A program made the position numbers and the translations under genes. Below, piece after piece: positions 1 to 8,320 of a stretch of 64,000 nucleotides of DNA. The DNA is from Niameybacter massiliensis. Lineage in GTDB: Bacteria; Bacillota; Clostridia; Lachnospirales; Cellulosilyticaceae. Within the stretch, counting starts at the first letter, position 1; each line of letters starts with the position of its first letter. The DNA lies in NCBI RefSeq assembly GCF_001282685.1, contig NZ_LN875035.1, positions 1,733,271 through 1,797,270 of the forward strand, given 5' to 3'. The notes beneath the pieces were generated by a model that saw only the letters and a program-made list of their open reading frames with translations, did no database searches and was not told where the DNA came from.

Positions 1-24
1 TTTTAAGTAACTAGACTTTTTCAT
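1..24 (-). CDS. 5' start of a leftward gene (partial, 8 codons visible)
   Basis: On the minus strand a GGGAGG ribosome-binding site (complement of 31-36) lies six bases before an ATG at 24-22, and the frame stays open to the window edge, reading MKKSSYLK. The two lysines after Met would suit a signal peptide or membrane protein start, but nothing more can be said. It diverges from the solute-binding protein gene at 244, so the 220 bp between them should hold both promoters. It may be a missing transporter component for that protein; that is a guess. Confidence 0.4.
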
Positions 25-243
25 TATATTCCTCCCATATTCCTAAATCTGTTTAATAACATTATATATTTTTTTAATTTTATCTTTAATGGTACATTTT
101 AAAGAAAAAGGTATCTCTTTTTAATCTAATTCTTTTTATAAGTGAAGATATTAATTTAAGATACTTTTTGCTTAATTATCTAGGTTACTCTTATTATTCA
201 AAATTGTTTATAATATTATTATCATTTACTTAGGAGGTATATT

Positions 244-1620
244 ATGTTTAAAAAAGCAACTGCACTTTTAACAGCTACACTCATTGCAAGTATGGCATTT
301 ACTGGATGTGCATCTACTAATACCACATCTACTCCAACAGCAGACCCAAATACTAATCAATCCTCTACTAATTCGGATGATTCAACTTCTCAAGACGACC
401 CTGTTACACTTACTCTTTGGCTTACAAGTAGAGAACAAGATGATGTAGAGGAAAGCATTGAAGAAGAATTTCTTAAAAGAAATCCTAATATTAAACTTAA
501 CAAAGTTATTAAAGAAGGAGACCCTGGCAACGAATTTTATCAAGCTGTAGCTGCTGGCAATGCACCTGATTTAGTATCAACTTCTTTCACTATGATGGAT
601 AAATACATCAATGCTGGCATTTTAGAGCCACTTAATACATACTTTGATAACTGGGATGAAAAAGATAGCTATAATCCCCTTTATGTAGACCGTTTTACTA
701 AAAATGATAATCTTTATGGTATCACGATTCTCTCAAGTACTTTCTATCTAGGCTATAATAAAGCACTATTTGAAGAAGCTGGCATTACTGCTGCTCCTAC
801 TACTTGGGATGAAGCCTTTGACGTTGCTAAGAAACTTACTAATCCTGACAAACAACAATATGGCTATGGTGTCCTTTCTTCTCAGTGGACCGAATGGTTC
901 TTCCAATACTATGTATGGCAAGCTGGTGGAGACTTAACCGTTCAAAATCCAGATGGTACATTAGAGCTTACCTTTACTGACCCTGCTGTTATTCAAGCAG
1001 CTGAGTACTACCAACAACTTAAACGTGAAAAAGTTATGCAAGCTGATCTTACCCTTACTTTTGATGATATGATTCAACAATTTGCACAAGGTAAACTAGC
1101 TATGATGCCATTTGCAGGTGACTGGATATCTTGGGCAACATCTCTTGGTGCAGATCCTGATAATATCGGCCTTGCTCTCCTTCCTGCTGGTCCCTCTGGT
1201 AAATCTGTAACAACAGATCTTGGTGCTTGCTATGTCATCAATGCAACTACCACTCAAGTTCAAAAAGATGCTGCATGGAAATACATTGAGTACTACACTT
1301 CTAGAGAAGTTATTGAAAAAAGACTTAAAAATCTAGAAAGTAAGGGCGCCGTAAATGCTGTTACTTATCCATATACTGATTTTGATATTTCCTCTATTAC
1401 ATCTCTTAACCCTGAATATGCTCCTGTTATTGAAGCTGCTAGAGGTGGACGTCTAGAATTCTATGGTAAAGATATTATTGGAACCTATGTTGATCGTGTT
1501 GTTCAAAAACTTCTTTCTGATCCTAACGCTGATCCTCTTGTAGAATTTACAGCTGCTCAAGAAGCTGCATATAAAGAAGTTGTTAATGAATTTAATAAAG
1601 CTATTCTAGAAAATAAATAA
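244..1620 (+). CDS. Extracellular solute-binding lipoprotein (family 1), sugar ABC transporter type
   Basis: This 458-residue protein starts after AGGAGG and has a lipoprotein signal peptide with the lipobox FTGC, so Cys22 should be lipidated. A Ser/Thr/Asn-rich linker (about 24-50) leads to a periplasmic-binding-protein fold of the size normal for MalE/UgpB-type sugar binders (family 1). Such proteins capture an oligosaccharide outside the cell and pass it to two membrane permeases. No permease genes follow; a terminator and a sensor kinase/response regulator pair come next. It may feed permeases encoded left of the window, or act as a sensory binding protein for the kinase. The substrate is unknown. 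Confidence 0.9.
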   Translation: MFKKATALLTATLIASMAFTGCASTNTTSTPTADPNTNQSSTNSDDSTSQDDPVTLTLWLTSREQDDVEESIEEEFLKRNPNIKLNKVIKEGDPGNEFYQAVAAGNAPDLVSTSFTMMDKYINAGILEPLNTYFDNWDEKDSYNPLYVDRFTKNDNLYGITILSSTFYLGYNKALFEEAGITAAPTTWDEAFDVAKKLTNPDKQQYGYGVLSSQWTEWFFQYYVWQAGGDLTVQNPDGTLELTFTDPAVIQAAEYYQQLKREKVMQADLTLTFDDMIQQFAQGKLAMMPFAGDWISWATSLGADPDNIGLALLPAGPSGKSVTTDLGACYVINATTTQVQKDAAWKYIEYYTSREVIEKRLKNLESKGAVNAVTYPYTDFDISSITSLNPEYAPVIEAARGGRLEFYGKDIIGTYVDRVVQKLLSDPNADPLVEFTAAQEAAYKEVVNEFNKAILENK

Positions 1621-1636
1621 TTCCTCTTATTAATAC

Positions 1637-1690
1637 AAAAAGGTACATCTATAGTTTGGACTTATAGATGTACCTTTTGTTTTATTTTTT
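1637..1690 (+). terminator. Rho-independent terminator after the binding protein gene
   Basis: A roughly 16-bp inverted repeat (1637-1653 with 1663-1678), loop about 9 nt, is followed by a T-rich tract (1676-1690). It separates the binding protein from the kinase gene, which has its own AGGAGG site at 1733-1738. Confidence 0.85.
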
Positions 1691-1741
1691 ATAATGTTAT
1701 AATGTTATCAAAATCTACTTACAACTCTACTAGGAGGAGCT

Positions 1742-3655
1742 ATGTTTAGTCCCAAAAATAGATTGGCTTTTACAATGTACAAGCTTATCTTTCAAATCCG
1801 TAAAGTAAATGTATTCAAGAGACTGATTATTTCTTTTCTTATCCTTATTACTTTACCAACCTTAGCCATTACCATCATTACCTATAATACATATACTGAA
1901 GAAATTGAAAACAATATCTCTACACTTTTATCTTATACAACACATAATGTAGCTCAATCTATTACCAAACAAATGCAGCATTATGAAAATCTAGTTTATA
2001 ATCTCTATCTAGATGATAATCTTATGCAGCTTGTAATTGACTCATTAGCTGATAATTTGTCATTTGATGAACAACAGTCTATACAAGATACAATTAATAA
2101 TTATCTTTATTCCTATATTCCCAACTCAGATAGTAAAATATTGAACTTACAAATTGTTACTCCAAAAGGACAATTTACCCAAACCTCCTATTCTTCTAGC
2201 CAAAGAGGAGGATATCTTAAAGATCCTATGACTTTTGTTAATTCATCTTATTATACAAAGGCCAAAGCTTTTAAAGGCCATCCTATATGGTTTGATACCA
2301 CACTAGAAGATAATCTCTTTTATAGACAAACAGTTAATAGGCCTATAGTTGACTCACTTTCTCTTATGCAATCTATTCCTAATTATTATTTAAAGGATTC
2401 TGTAGGTGTCATTGTAATGAATATTTATCTAAATGGGATTATTGAAGATATTAATGCATCATTACTTAACAGGAGTGGACATCTCGTACTAGTTAGTCCA
2501 CAGGGTAGTTTAGCTTCTATCAACTCTAAGCTAAAAGGTCCTATTCCAACTAATGTGCCACAACTTATTTCAGAAATAGGCGATCAGCTTGAAGGCATCT
2601 TTTATACAGAAATAAATGATAGTACTTGCTTAGTTGCCTTTGAAAAGCTTTCTAATAGTGATTTTTACATTCTTAACCTTGCCTATTATGATGCTCTTAT
2701 AAAAAATGCTAAAAGTATTAGAAACTTCACTCTTTTATCTATGCTAATTGTTATCTGTATTTCTATTTTAATTGCTTATATCGTAACACTAAGTATTACT
2801 GTTCCACTTAATAAACTTAAACATACCTTAGATAAATTACCTAGTAAAAGTTTTAATGCTACCTTTAATGATACTAATCATGATGAAATAGGTATACTTG
2901 GTCAACATTTCAATACAATGGTTAAGCAAATTCAAGATCTTATTCATAAGGTCTACTTATCCGAAATACAAGCAAAAGATTTAGCTTTTAAAAAGAAAGA
3001 GGCCGAACTCAATGCTCTTCAAATGCAAATTAATCCCCACTTTCTCTATAATACTTTAGACATTATTCGTTGGGAAGTCATTGCTCTAGAAGAAGGCAAT
3101 GGTAAGGTCAGTGAAATGATTGAATCCTTTTCTGCATTTCTTCGACTTAGTATCCCTAAACATTCAGAACTGGTTACAATTTCCGAGGAAATAAAACATA
3201 TTGAAAGCTATCTCCAAGTTATTAACTATCGCTATACATCTAAGGTTGTATTATGTAATAATTTAGACCATAATACCTTAAATCTTTATATACCTAAGCT
3301 TACCTTGCAACCTATTGTAGAAAATTGTATTGTACATGGGTTTAAAGGCCATTTAGATAATAAAATCATTACTGTAACAAGTCATATTACAACTGATATG
3401 TTACTTCTCTATATTACAGATAACGGAGTTGGTATGCCATTAGAACGTCTTAATCAAATAAATACACATCTATCTCATATTCATACTTCATCCCAAACAA
3501 GTATTGGCTTATATAATGTATGTGAGCGTATCCAACTATATTTTGGAGCTGAGTATGGTTTATGTATTGCAGAGAGTCCCTCAAAGGGAACAACAATAGA
3601 GCTTAAATTACCTCTTAACGGTATTATGCAAACAAAGGAGGCTCATCATGTTTAA
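1742..3655 (+). CDS. Sensor histidine kinase, YesM-like
   Basis: A 637-residue membrane kinase. A first transmembrane helix (about 28-50) and a second (about 328-352) bracket a large extracellular sensor region; a HAMP linker follows, then the His_kinase domain with the H-box INPHFLYNT (phospho-acceptor about His433) and a HATPase_c domain with an N box (ENCIVHGF) and a DNGVGM G box. This architecture is typical of kinases that sense sugars or sugar-binding proteins in Firmicutes and pair with AraC-type regulators. It overlaps the next gene by 8 bp, so the two are translationally coupled. The neighbouring binding protein suggests a carbohydrate signal (inference). Confidence 0.93.
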   Translation: MFSPKNRLAFTMYKLIFQIRKVNVFKRLIISFLILITLPTLAITIITYNTYTEEIENNISTLLSYTTHNVAQSITKQMQHYENLVYNLYLDDNLMQLVIDSLADNLSFDEQQSIQDTINNYLYSYIPNSDSKILNLQIVTPKGQFTQTSYSSSQRGGYLKDPMTFVNSSYYTKAKAFKGHPIWFDTTLEDNLFYRQTVNRPIVDSLSLMQSIPNYYLKDSVGVIVMNIYLNGIIEDINASLLNRSGHLVLVSPQGSLASINSKLKGPIPTNVPQLISEIGDQLEGIFYTEINDSTCLVAFEKLSNSDFYILNLAYYDALIKNAKSIRNFTLLSMLIVICISILIAYIVTLSITVPLNKLKHTLDKLPSKSFNATFNDTNHDEIGILGQHFNTMVKQIQDLIHKVYLSEIQAKDLAFKKKEAELNALQMQINPHFLYNTLDIIRWEVIALEEGNGKVSEMIESFSAFLRLSIPKHSELVTISEEIKHIESYLQVINYRYTSKVVLCNNLDHNTLNLYIPKLTLQPIVENCIVHGFKGHLDNKIITVTSHITTDMLLLYITDNGVGMPLERLNQINTHLSHIHTSSQTSIGLYNVCERIQLYFGAEYGLCIAESPSKGTTIELKLPLNGIMQTKEAHHV

Positions 3656-5180
3656 TCTTATTATTGTAGATGATGAAGATATCATCCTTAATGGTCTATC
3701 TAAATATGTTAATTGGAATATACTTAATTTCCAAGTTGTTGGAACTGCACATTCTATGGCCGAAGCCCTAGAAATTATTGAGTCTAATCCTGTAGATGTA
3801 GTCTTAACAGATATACGTATGGAATATGAAACTGGACTCGATCTAATTGCTCAACTTGCCAAAGATTATCCAGCTATAAAAACTGTTATTCTTAGTGGCT
3901 ATGAAGAATTTGAATATGCTAGGCGTGCGCTTCAATATGGTACTTTTGATTTTCTCACAAAACCAGTTAATTTTAATACACTCCATGAAACATTTAGGCG
4001 TCTAAATGAAGTTTTAGAGGAGGATATGACTAAGCGTCAAGAAGATGAAGAATTTATAGAACTAAGAAAATCAACTTTCTTGAATAATCTTACTCGTAAA
4101 AATGCACTAATAGATCCTCTGCTTGCAAAGCAGCTAGAAATTCCCCTTACCTCAAATATGCTTCAAGTTGCTAGAATAAGAATAGAGCATATGGATGATG
4201 AGGATATGACTAAGGCTAAATCTATCTTAAGGCAAACGCTCTCTGCTATCTTAACAGTGCCTTACTACATAAGTTTTAATAATACACTTAATGAAGTAAC
4301 CTTAATCATCTACGATCTTCCTCAAGAAGTTGGCCTAGTCTTACTAGAGTCTTTCACCCAGGATCTACCTTATTTAGTTACTATAGGACTTAGCAAAAGC
4401 TTTACCCATTTAAATGCTTTTCATGCCGCCTACTTTCAAGCTGGTAAAGCTCTAGACTATAAAGTTATTAAAAAAAATTCTCTTATTATTGCATTTGAAG
4501 AGATTGAAAATATCCTTTATGTTGAAGATGTCATGTCTTATGAGCTAAGAGAAAAGTTACTCCATTATTTACTTCTCAAAGATATTTCTGCCCTTACTCA
4601 ACTGGTTATAGAAGAGATTAGACATATTGGTGAGCACAGCGATACATTGAACCTTGTTTACTCCTTTTGTATTGAGCTCTATCTACTCATCCATAACTTT
4701 TTAAAAAATCACCATTCAGAAATGGTGCATGACGAAATTCATGATTTATTAAGACAACTTATCTTTAGAGAAAATATTGAGGATATTATTGATTACACAT
4801 TACTTTATATTGAAAATCAAAAACAATACATACAAGATATAAGTCCTTGCTCAGGAGATAGTATTAAGACAGCTCAAAATTATATTCATGAGCATTACGC
4901 CGAGAATCTTACACTTAATACTTTGGCAGATCTACTCTTTATCCATCCTATTTATTTAAGTAAGTTATTTAAAGAAAAAACAGGGCAAAATTTTATAGAT
5001 TATCTTACTCATATTCGAATTGAAAAAGCTAAATACTTTCTTCGTGAAACTCATTTCAAAATTTATGATATTAGTGAAATGGTAGGTTATGAAAGTCCAA
5101 AATACTTTAGTAAGCTCTTTAAAGAAGCTGTGGGCACCACGCCAAAACTCTATCGTTGTAATCATCAACTTGATGCCTAG
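3648..5180 (+). CDS. Response regulator with AraC-type DNA-binding domain, YesN-like
   Basis: 510 residues: an N-terminal receiver domain (1-120) with the acidic pair DDE near the start and phospho-acceptor Asp55 in LTDIRM, a long middle region, and a C-terminal AraC HTH pair (about 405-505) containing the typical FKEKTGQNFIDYL helix. It should receive phosphate from the overlapping upstream kinase and activate sugar-uptake or glycosidase genes, most plausibly the binding protein at 244 and the divergent gene at the left edge. The 8-bp overlap with the kinase shows they form one operon. Confidence 0.93.
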   Translation: MFNLIIVDDEDIILNGLSKYVNWNILNFQVVGTAHSMAEALEIIESNPVDVVLTDIRMEYETGLDLIAQLAKDYPAIKTVILSGYEEFEYARRALQYGTFDFLTKPVNFNTLHETFRRLNEVLEEDMTKRQEDEEFIELRKSTFLNNLTRKNALIDPLLAKQLEIPLTSNMLQVARIRIEHMDDEDMTKAKSILRQTLSAILTVPYYISFNNTLNEVTLIIYDLPQEVGLVLLESFTQDLPYLVTIGLSKSFTHLNAFHAAYFQAGKALDYKVIKKNSLIIAFEEIENILYVEDVMSYELREKLLHYLLLKDISALTQLVIEEIRHIGEHSDTLNLVYSFCIELYLLIHNFLKNHHSEMVHDEIHDLLRQLIFRENIEDIIDYTLLYIENQKQYIQDISPCSGDSIKTAQNYIHEHYAENLTLNTLADLLFIHPIYLSKLFKEKTGQNFIDYLTHIRIEKAKYFLRETHFKIYDISEMVGYESPKYFSKLFKEAVGTTPKLYRCNHQLDA

Positions 5181-5239
5181 TACTAGGCATTAATATAATC
5201 TTGTAGCCAACCATGTTAAATTCTCGAAAGGAAATAAAG

Positions 5240-5611
5240 ATGACATTAAAAGATAAAGCAAAAAAATTAAAAACTGATATACCTGCTTTATTTATGGCAT
5301 TAAAAGATAAGGATACGCCAATAATTGCAAAAATATTTGCAGCTATTACTGTTGGATATGCATTATCACCCATAGATTTAATCCCAGATTTCATCCCTAT
5401 CCTTGGATATCTAGATGATTTAATTTTACTTCCTGTACTGGTTACACTTACGATACATTTCATACCTCATGAAACCTTTGAACGATGTAAATTAGAGGCT
5501 AAGGGGATCTGGAAAAATGGGAGGCCTAAAAAGTGGTATTACTCTATTCCTATTCTACTGATATGGTTATCCATAATTATAATGATTATAAATATTATTT
5601 GTTTCAATTAA
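5240..5611 (+). CDS. YkvA/DUF1232 family small membrane protein
   Basis: The frame is open from 5213, but the ATG at 5240 is preferred because GAAAGGA sits just upstream, giving about 123 residues. The stretch YALSPIDLIPDFIP is the hallmark of the DUF1232 (YkvA) family, and a hydrophobic C-terminal helix is present. The family is widespread with no established biochemical role. It lies between the regulator gene and a bidirectional terminator and probably has its own transcript. Confidence 0.85.
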   Translation: MTLKDKAKKLKTDIPALFMALKDKDTPIIAKIFAAITVGYALSPIDLIPDFIPILGYLDDLILLPVLVTLTIHFIPHETFERCKLEAKGIWKNGRPKKWYYSIPILLIWLSIIIMIINIICFN

Positions 5612-5653
5612 AACACTGTACCATCGAGATCCTACAATAAATATAAACTCACT

Positions 5654-5708
5654 AAGAAAATATAACCTCCTCTTAAGATAATCCCTTAAGAGGAGGTTAT
5701 ATTTTCTT
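5654..5708. terminator. Bidirectional terminator with a perfect 24-bp stem
   Basis: Positions 5654-5677 are the exact reverse complement of 5685-5708 with a 7-nt loop. The A/T-rich outer ends supply a T tract on both strands, so it can stop the rightward ykvA-like transcript and the leftward arsenic operon. Confidence 0.9.
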
Positions 5709-5712
5709 ATAT

Positions 5713-6120
5713 TTATCGTAAAATTGCTTCCATTCTACACTTTAAATCTAATATTTTCTCTTCTATCATCCTTGCTGTTTGAATAAATTCAGCATCTTCT
5801 TTTCCAGATGGATCATCAAGCCCCCAGTCTTCTCTGTGCTTACATGGTAAGTTTGGGCATTGTACATTGCACCCCATAGTAATAACAATGTCTACCTCTG
5901 GTATATCTTCTAAAAGTTTGCTTCTTTGTGTTTCATTCATATCTATATTATAAAGTTGCTTCATAATTCTAACCGCATCTTGGTTAATCTGACTTCTAAG
6001 CTGGGTTCCTGCAGAATAACTTTCAAATGTATCACTTGCTAAATGTTTTCCAAGTGCTTCAGCCATTTGAGACCTACATGAGTTATGTACACAGATAAAT
6101 GCTACTTTTACTTTTTGCAT
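5713..6120 (-). CDS. arsC: Arsenate reductase, thioredoxin-coupled ArsC
   Basis: 135 residues of the low-molecular-weight phosphatase fold. The phosphate loop CX5R is visible as CVHNSCR (Cys10 to Arg16), and the redox cysteines lie in TMGCNVQCPNLPC (Cys84, Cys88, Cys93), with the WGLDDPSG motif after them. This is the Bacillus/Staphylococcus pI258 type that reduces arsenate to arsenite with electrons from thioredoxin. It is last in the arsR-arsP-thioredoxin-arsC operon and overlaps the mini-thioredoxin gene by 13 bp, which suggests the two products work together. Confidence 0.93.
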   Translation of the reverse strand: MQKVKVAFICVHNSCRSQMAEALGKHLASDTFESYSAGTQLRSQINQDAVRIMKQLYNIDMNETQRSKLLEDIPEVDIVITMGCNVQCPNLPCKHREDWGLDDPSGKEDAEFIQTARMIEEKILDLKCRMEAILR

Positions 6121-6344
6121 ATTGCTTTTTCCATATCTTTCTTTGAAAGCATTCTTCCTGATGAAACACCCTTTTCATCGACCATCAGCGCAGGCAAACT
6201 CATGATACCATACTTCATTTGTTCTTTAATATCTGTTACTTTATCAAGGGTTGCATCAAGGCCTTGCTCTTTAATAATCTCTTCTGCATAACCATACATC
6301 ATTGTACATTTTGAGCAACATGCCCCAAACACTTTAATATTCAT
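6108..6344 (-). CDS. Mini-thioredoxin (small redox-active disulfide protein)
   Basis: 78 residues with an N-terminal CCSKC motif (CxxC at Cys10-Cys13) following a short beta strand, typical of the thioredoxin-like small disulfide proteins often found beside ArsP-type permeases. It overlaps arsC by 13 bp. A likely role is reducing ArsC or handling thiol-bound arsenic, but this is inferred from the motif and the operon position. The start has a GGTGATAGGA-type purine stretch upstream. Confidence 0.85.
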   Translation of the reverse strand: MNIKVFGACCSKCTMMYGYAEEIIKEQGLDATLDKVTDIKEQMKYGIMSLPALMVDEKGVSSGRMLSKKDMEKAICKK

Positions 6345-6364
6345 ATTCCTATCACCTTTCCTAT

Positions 6365-7372
6365 TTACATGATTAAAAATGAAAAAGCATTAAATCCATA
6401 ACCAATCATCATGATACCTATTACAACAATCCCTACAAATATAGTAAGTAACTTGGGCTTGATTACATTTTTTAGCATAATGATTGATGGTAAAGATAAT
6501 GCTGTTACTGCCATCATAAATGATAAAACTGTCCCTAGCCCTACCTCCTTATAGAGTAAAGCCTCTGATATAGGTATGGTTCCAAAAATATCCGCATACA
6601 TTGGAACACCTACGAGTGTAGCAATAAGAACTGAAAAGATATTCTCCTGACCTAAAACTGCTGAAATTACCGATTCAGGTATCCAGTTATGAATTAATGC
6701 GCCTATTCCTACACCTATTAGTACATACTTCCATACTCTCACAAAAATTTCTTTTACTTGGTCTTTGGAGTAACTTAGTCTCTCTCTCTTTGTCAAAGTA
6801 GGGAGTGTAATATCTATTCTCCCTTCCACATGTTCAAAGACAAAAGGCTCTACGTACTTTTCTAATTTCAGCTTACTAATAATAGTTCCACCTACTACAG
6901 CTAAGATAATCCCAACAATTACATAAGCCATGGCAATATTCCATCCAAAAATACTGGCTAATAATAACACCGATGCCAAGTCTACTAATGGAGAAGATAT
7001 TAAAAATGAAAAGCTCACCCCTATTGGTAATCCTGCTTGTGTAAACCCTATAAAAAGTGGAATACTCGAACAACTACAAAATGGAGTAACTGTTCCTAAT
7101 AAAGCACCCATAACATTCCCGGCAATACCATTAAATCTACCTAGAATCTTTTTAGTTCTTTCGGGTGGAAAATAACTCTGAATATAAGAAATCATAAAAA
7201 TTAGTGCTGCTAACAAAATAAAAATTTTTATAGTATCATATACAAAAAAGTGTATACTACCGCCTACTCGTGTTGCCATATCCAACTCAAATACATCTTC
7301 TACTAGCCATTGTATCAAATTATATAACCACTTCATCTGGAGCAACTGTTCATTGAACCATTCAAACACCAT
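6365..7372 (-). CDS. ArsP/YraQ-type permease
   Basis: A membrane protein of about 335 residues with roughly eight hydrophobic helices and the permease-family signature FCSCSSIPLF, followed by a second glycine/serine-rich repeat (SFSFLISSPLVDLAS). Members of this family (PF03773) include ArsP, which exports trivalent organoarsenicals. It takes the place of ArsB or Acr3 in this operon. The ATG at 7372 overlaps the arsR stop codon (TGATG), so the genes are coupled; a GTG at 7375 or 7369 is also possible. Confidence 0.88.
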   Translation of the reverse strand: MVFEWFNEQLLQMKWLYNLIQWLVEDVFELDMATRVGGSIHFFVYDTIKIFILLAALIFMISYIQSYFPPERTKKILGRFNGIAGNVMGALLGTVTPFCSCSSIPLFIGFTQAGLPIGVSFSFLISSPLVDLASVLLLASIFGWNIAMAYVIVGIILAVVGGTIISKLKLEKYVEPFVFEHVEGRIDITLPTLTKRERLSYSKDQVKEIFVRVWKYVLIGVGIGALIHNWIPESVISAVLGQENIFSVLIATLVGVPMYADIFGTIPISEALLYKEVGLGTVLSFMMAVTALSLPSIIMLKNVIKPKLLTIFVGIVVIGIMMIGYGFNAFSFLIM

Positions 7373-7683
7373 CACCCCTCCTCTATCTTACAACTACATT
7401 GTTCTTTATGTGATAACAGTTCATCCATAAATTCTTTATACTCTGTCACTTTAGTTTCATTAAGTTTATATTTCATCCATATCCCATCTTTTCTCGCAAG
7501 AACAAGATCACATTGTGTAAGCATCTTCATGTGATAGGATAAGGTTGGCTGTGTAATATTCAATCCTTCTAAAAGGTTACATGCACAAAGTTCACCACAA
7601 GAAAGCATATCTAAAATCCTCAATCTTGTTTCATCAGCTAGTGCTTTAAGTAAAGGGACATACTCACTATAACTATATTTCAT
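7372..7683 (-). CDS. arsR: ArsR-family metalloregulator
   Basis: About 103 residues with a winged helix (NITQPTLSYHMKML is the recognition region) and a cysteine motif CGELCAC just before it, the place where ArsR repressors bind As(III); two more cysteines (CSC) lie near the C-terminus. Three consecutive ATGs (7689, 7686, 7683) follow an AGGAGG; only the third has normal 7-nt spacing, so it is chosen. It is first in the operon and probably represses it through the sites at 7710-7767. Confidence 0.9.
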   Translation of the reverse strand: MKYSYSEYVPLLKALADETRLRILDMLSCGELCACNLLEGLNITQPTLSYHMKMLTQCDLVLARKDGIWMKYKLNETKVTEYKEFMDELLSHKEQCSCKIEEG

Positions 7684-7709
7684 CATCATTCCTCCTGTGT
7701 ATAAAACAC

Positions 7710-7767
7710 ATAGATAATCATCTATATATCAGTATATTATCCAACATATAGATAAATGTCAATATGT
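7710..7767 (-). promoter_or_regulatory. arsR operon promoter and overlapping operator dyads
   Basis: On the minus strand TTGACA (7762-7757), a 17-bp spacer and TAATAT (7739-7734) form a near-consensus sigma-A promoter. Two inverted repeats overlap or follow it: ACATAT-N12-ATATGT (7744-7767) over the -35, and ATAGAT-N4-ATCTAT (7710-7725) just past the -10. These are the expected positions for ArsR binding. Confidence 0.75.
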
Positions 7768-7888
7768 TTAAAATATCTATCTTTAAAACTTTGTTTATAA
7801 TAAAAATATATCATTACATAGTATCTCTAATAAGTGCTATATTTCTATCCTATCCCATAATATAATTTAATCATTTCTGCACTCTATA

Positions 7889-7923
7889 AAAGCCATCCTA
7901 AAATGTTATTTTTAAGATGGCTT
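7889..7923 (-). terminator. Hairpin downstream of the DsrE gene
   Basis: A 14-15 bp imperfect stem (7889-7903 with 7909-7923) lies just beyond the stop of the leftward DsrE-family gene; the T tract on the minus strand is short, so it is a moderate terminator. Confidence 0.55.
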
Positions 7924-7956
7924 ACTCTATTCTCTTTATTTTTTTATATAGTCTAC

Positions 7957-8298
7957 TTAAATTGATAAAATCTTATTTCCTGCTTTTAGAGCTTCTGTCA
8001 ATGGGATCCCCATTCCAATCACCTCTATACCTTGATTTATTAATTCTGCTTCTACACCATATCTAGAAGCACATGTTGCACATGCACGTACTTCTACGCC
8101 TGCGTGCTTAGCCATTTGAATTTCTAACTGAATATCTTCATCTATAGCTGTAAGTTGAGCCGATGGCCCCCATATAATCACTTCTACTTCTTCCCACCAT
8201 CCTTGAATTTTTGCATTTTTAGCATACATAAATACCATATGCAAGGCTGCTTCTTTGTCTCTTGTTACCCATAGTACTGTTAGCTTATTATTCTCCAT
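7957..8298 (-). CDS. DsrE-family small protein
   Basis: About 113 residues. The ATG at 8298 is preferred over the one at 8310 because GGAGGGG lies directly before it. The sequence (GPSAQLTA near the middle, ACATCASRYGVE, and a C-terminal GMGIPLTEAL) matches the DsrE/DsrF-like fold, which often carries a conserved cysteine for sulfur transfer or redox signalling. It follows the diguanylate cyclase gene by 22 bp and is probably co-transcribed with it. The exact function is unknown. Confidence 0.8.
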   Translation of the reverse strand: MENNKLTVLWVTRDKEAALHMVFMYAKNAKIQGWWEEVEVIIWGPSAQLTAIDEDIQLEIQMAKHAGVEVRACATCASRYGVEAELINQGIEVIGMGIPLTEALKAGNKILSI

Positions 8299-8320
8299 AA
8301 TCCCCTCCATAAGTAATTTA

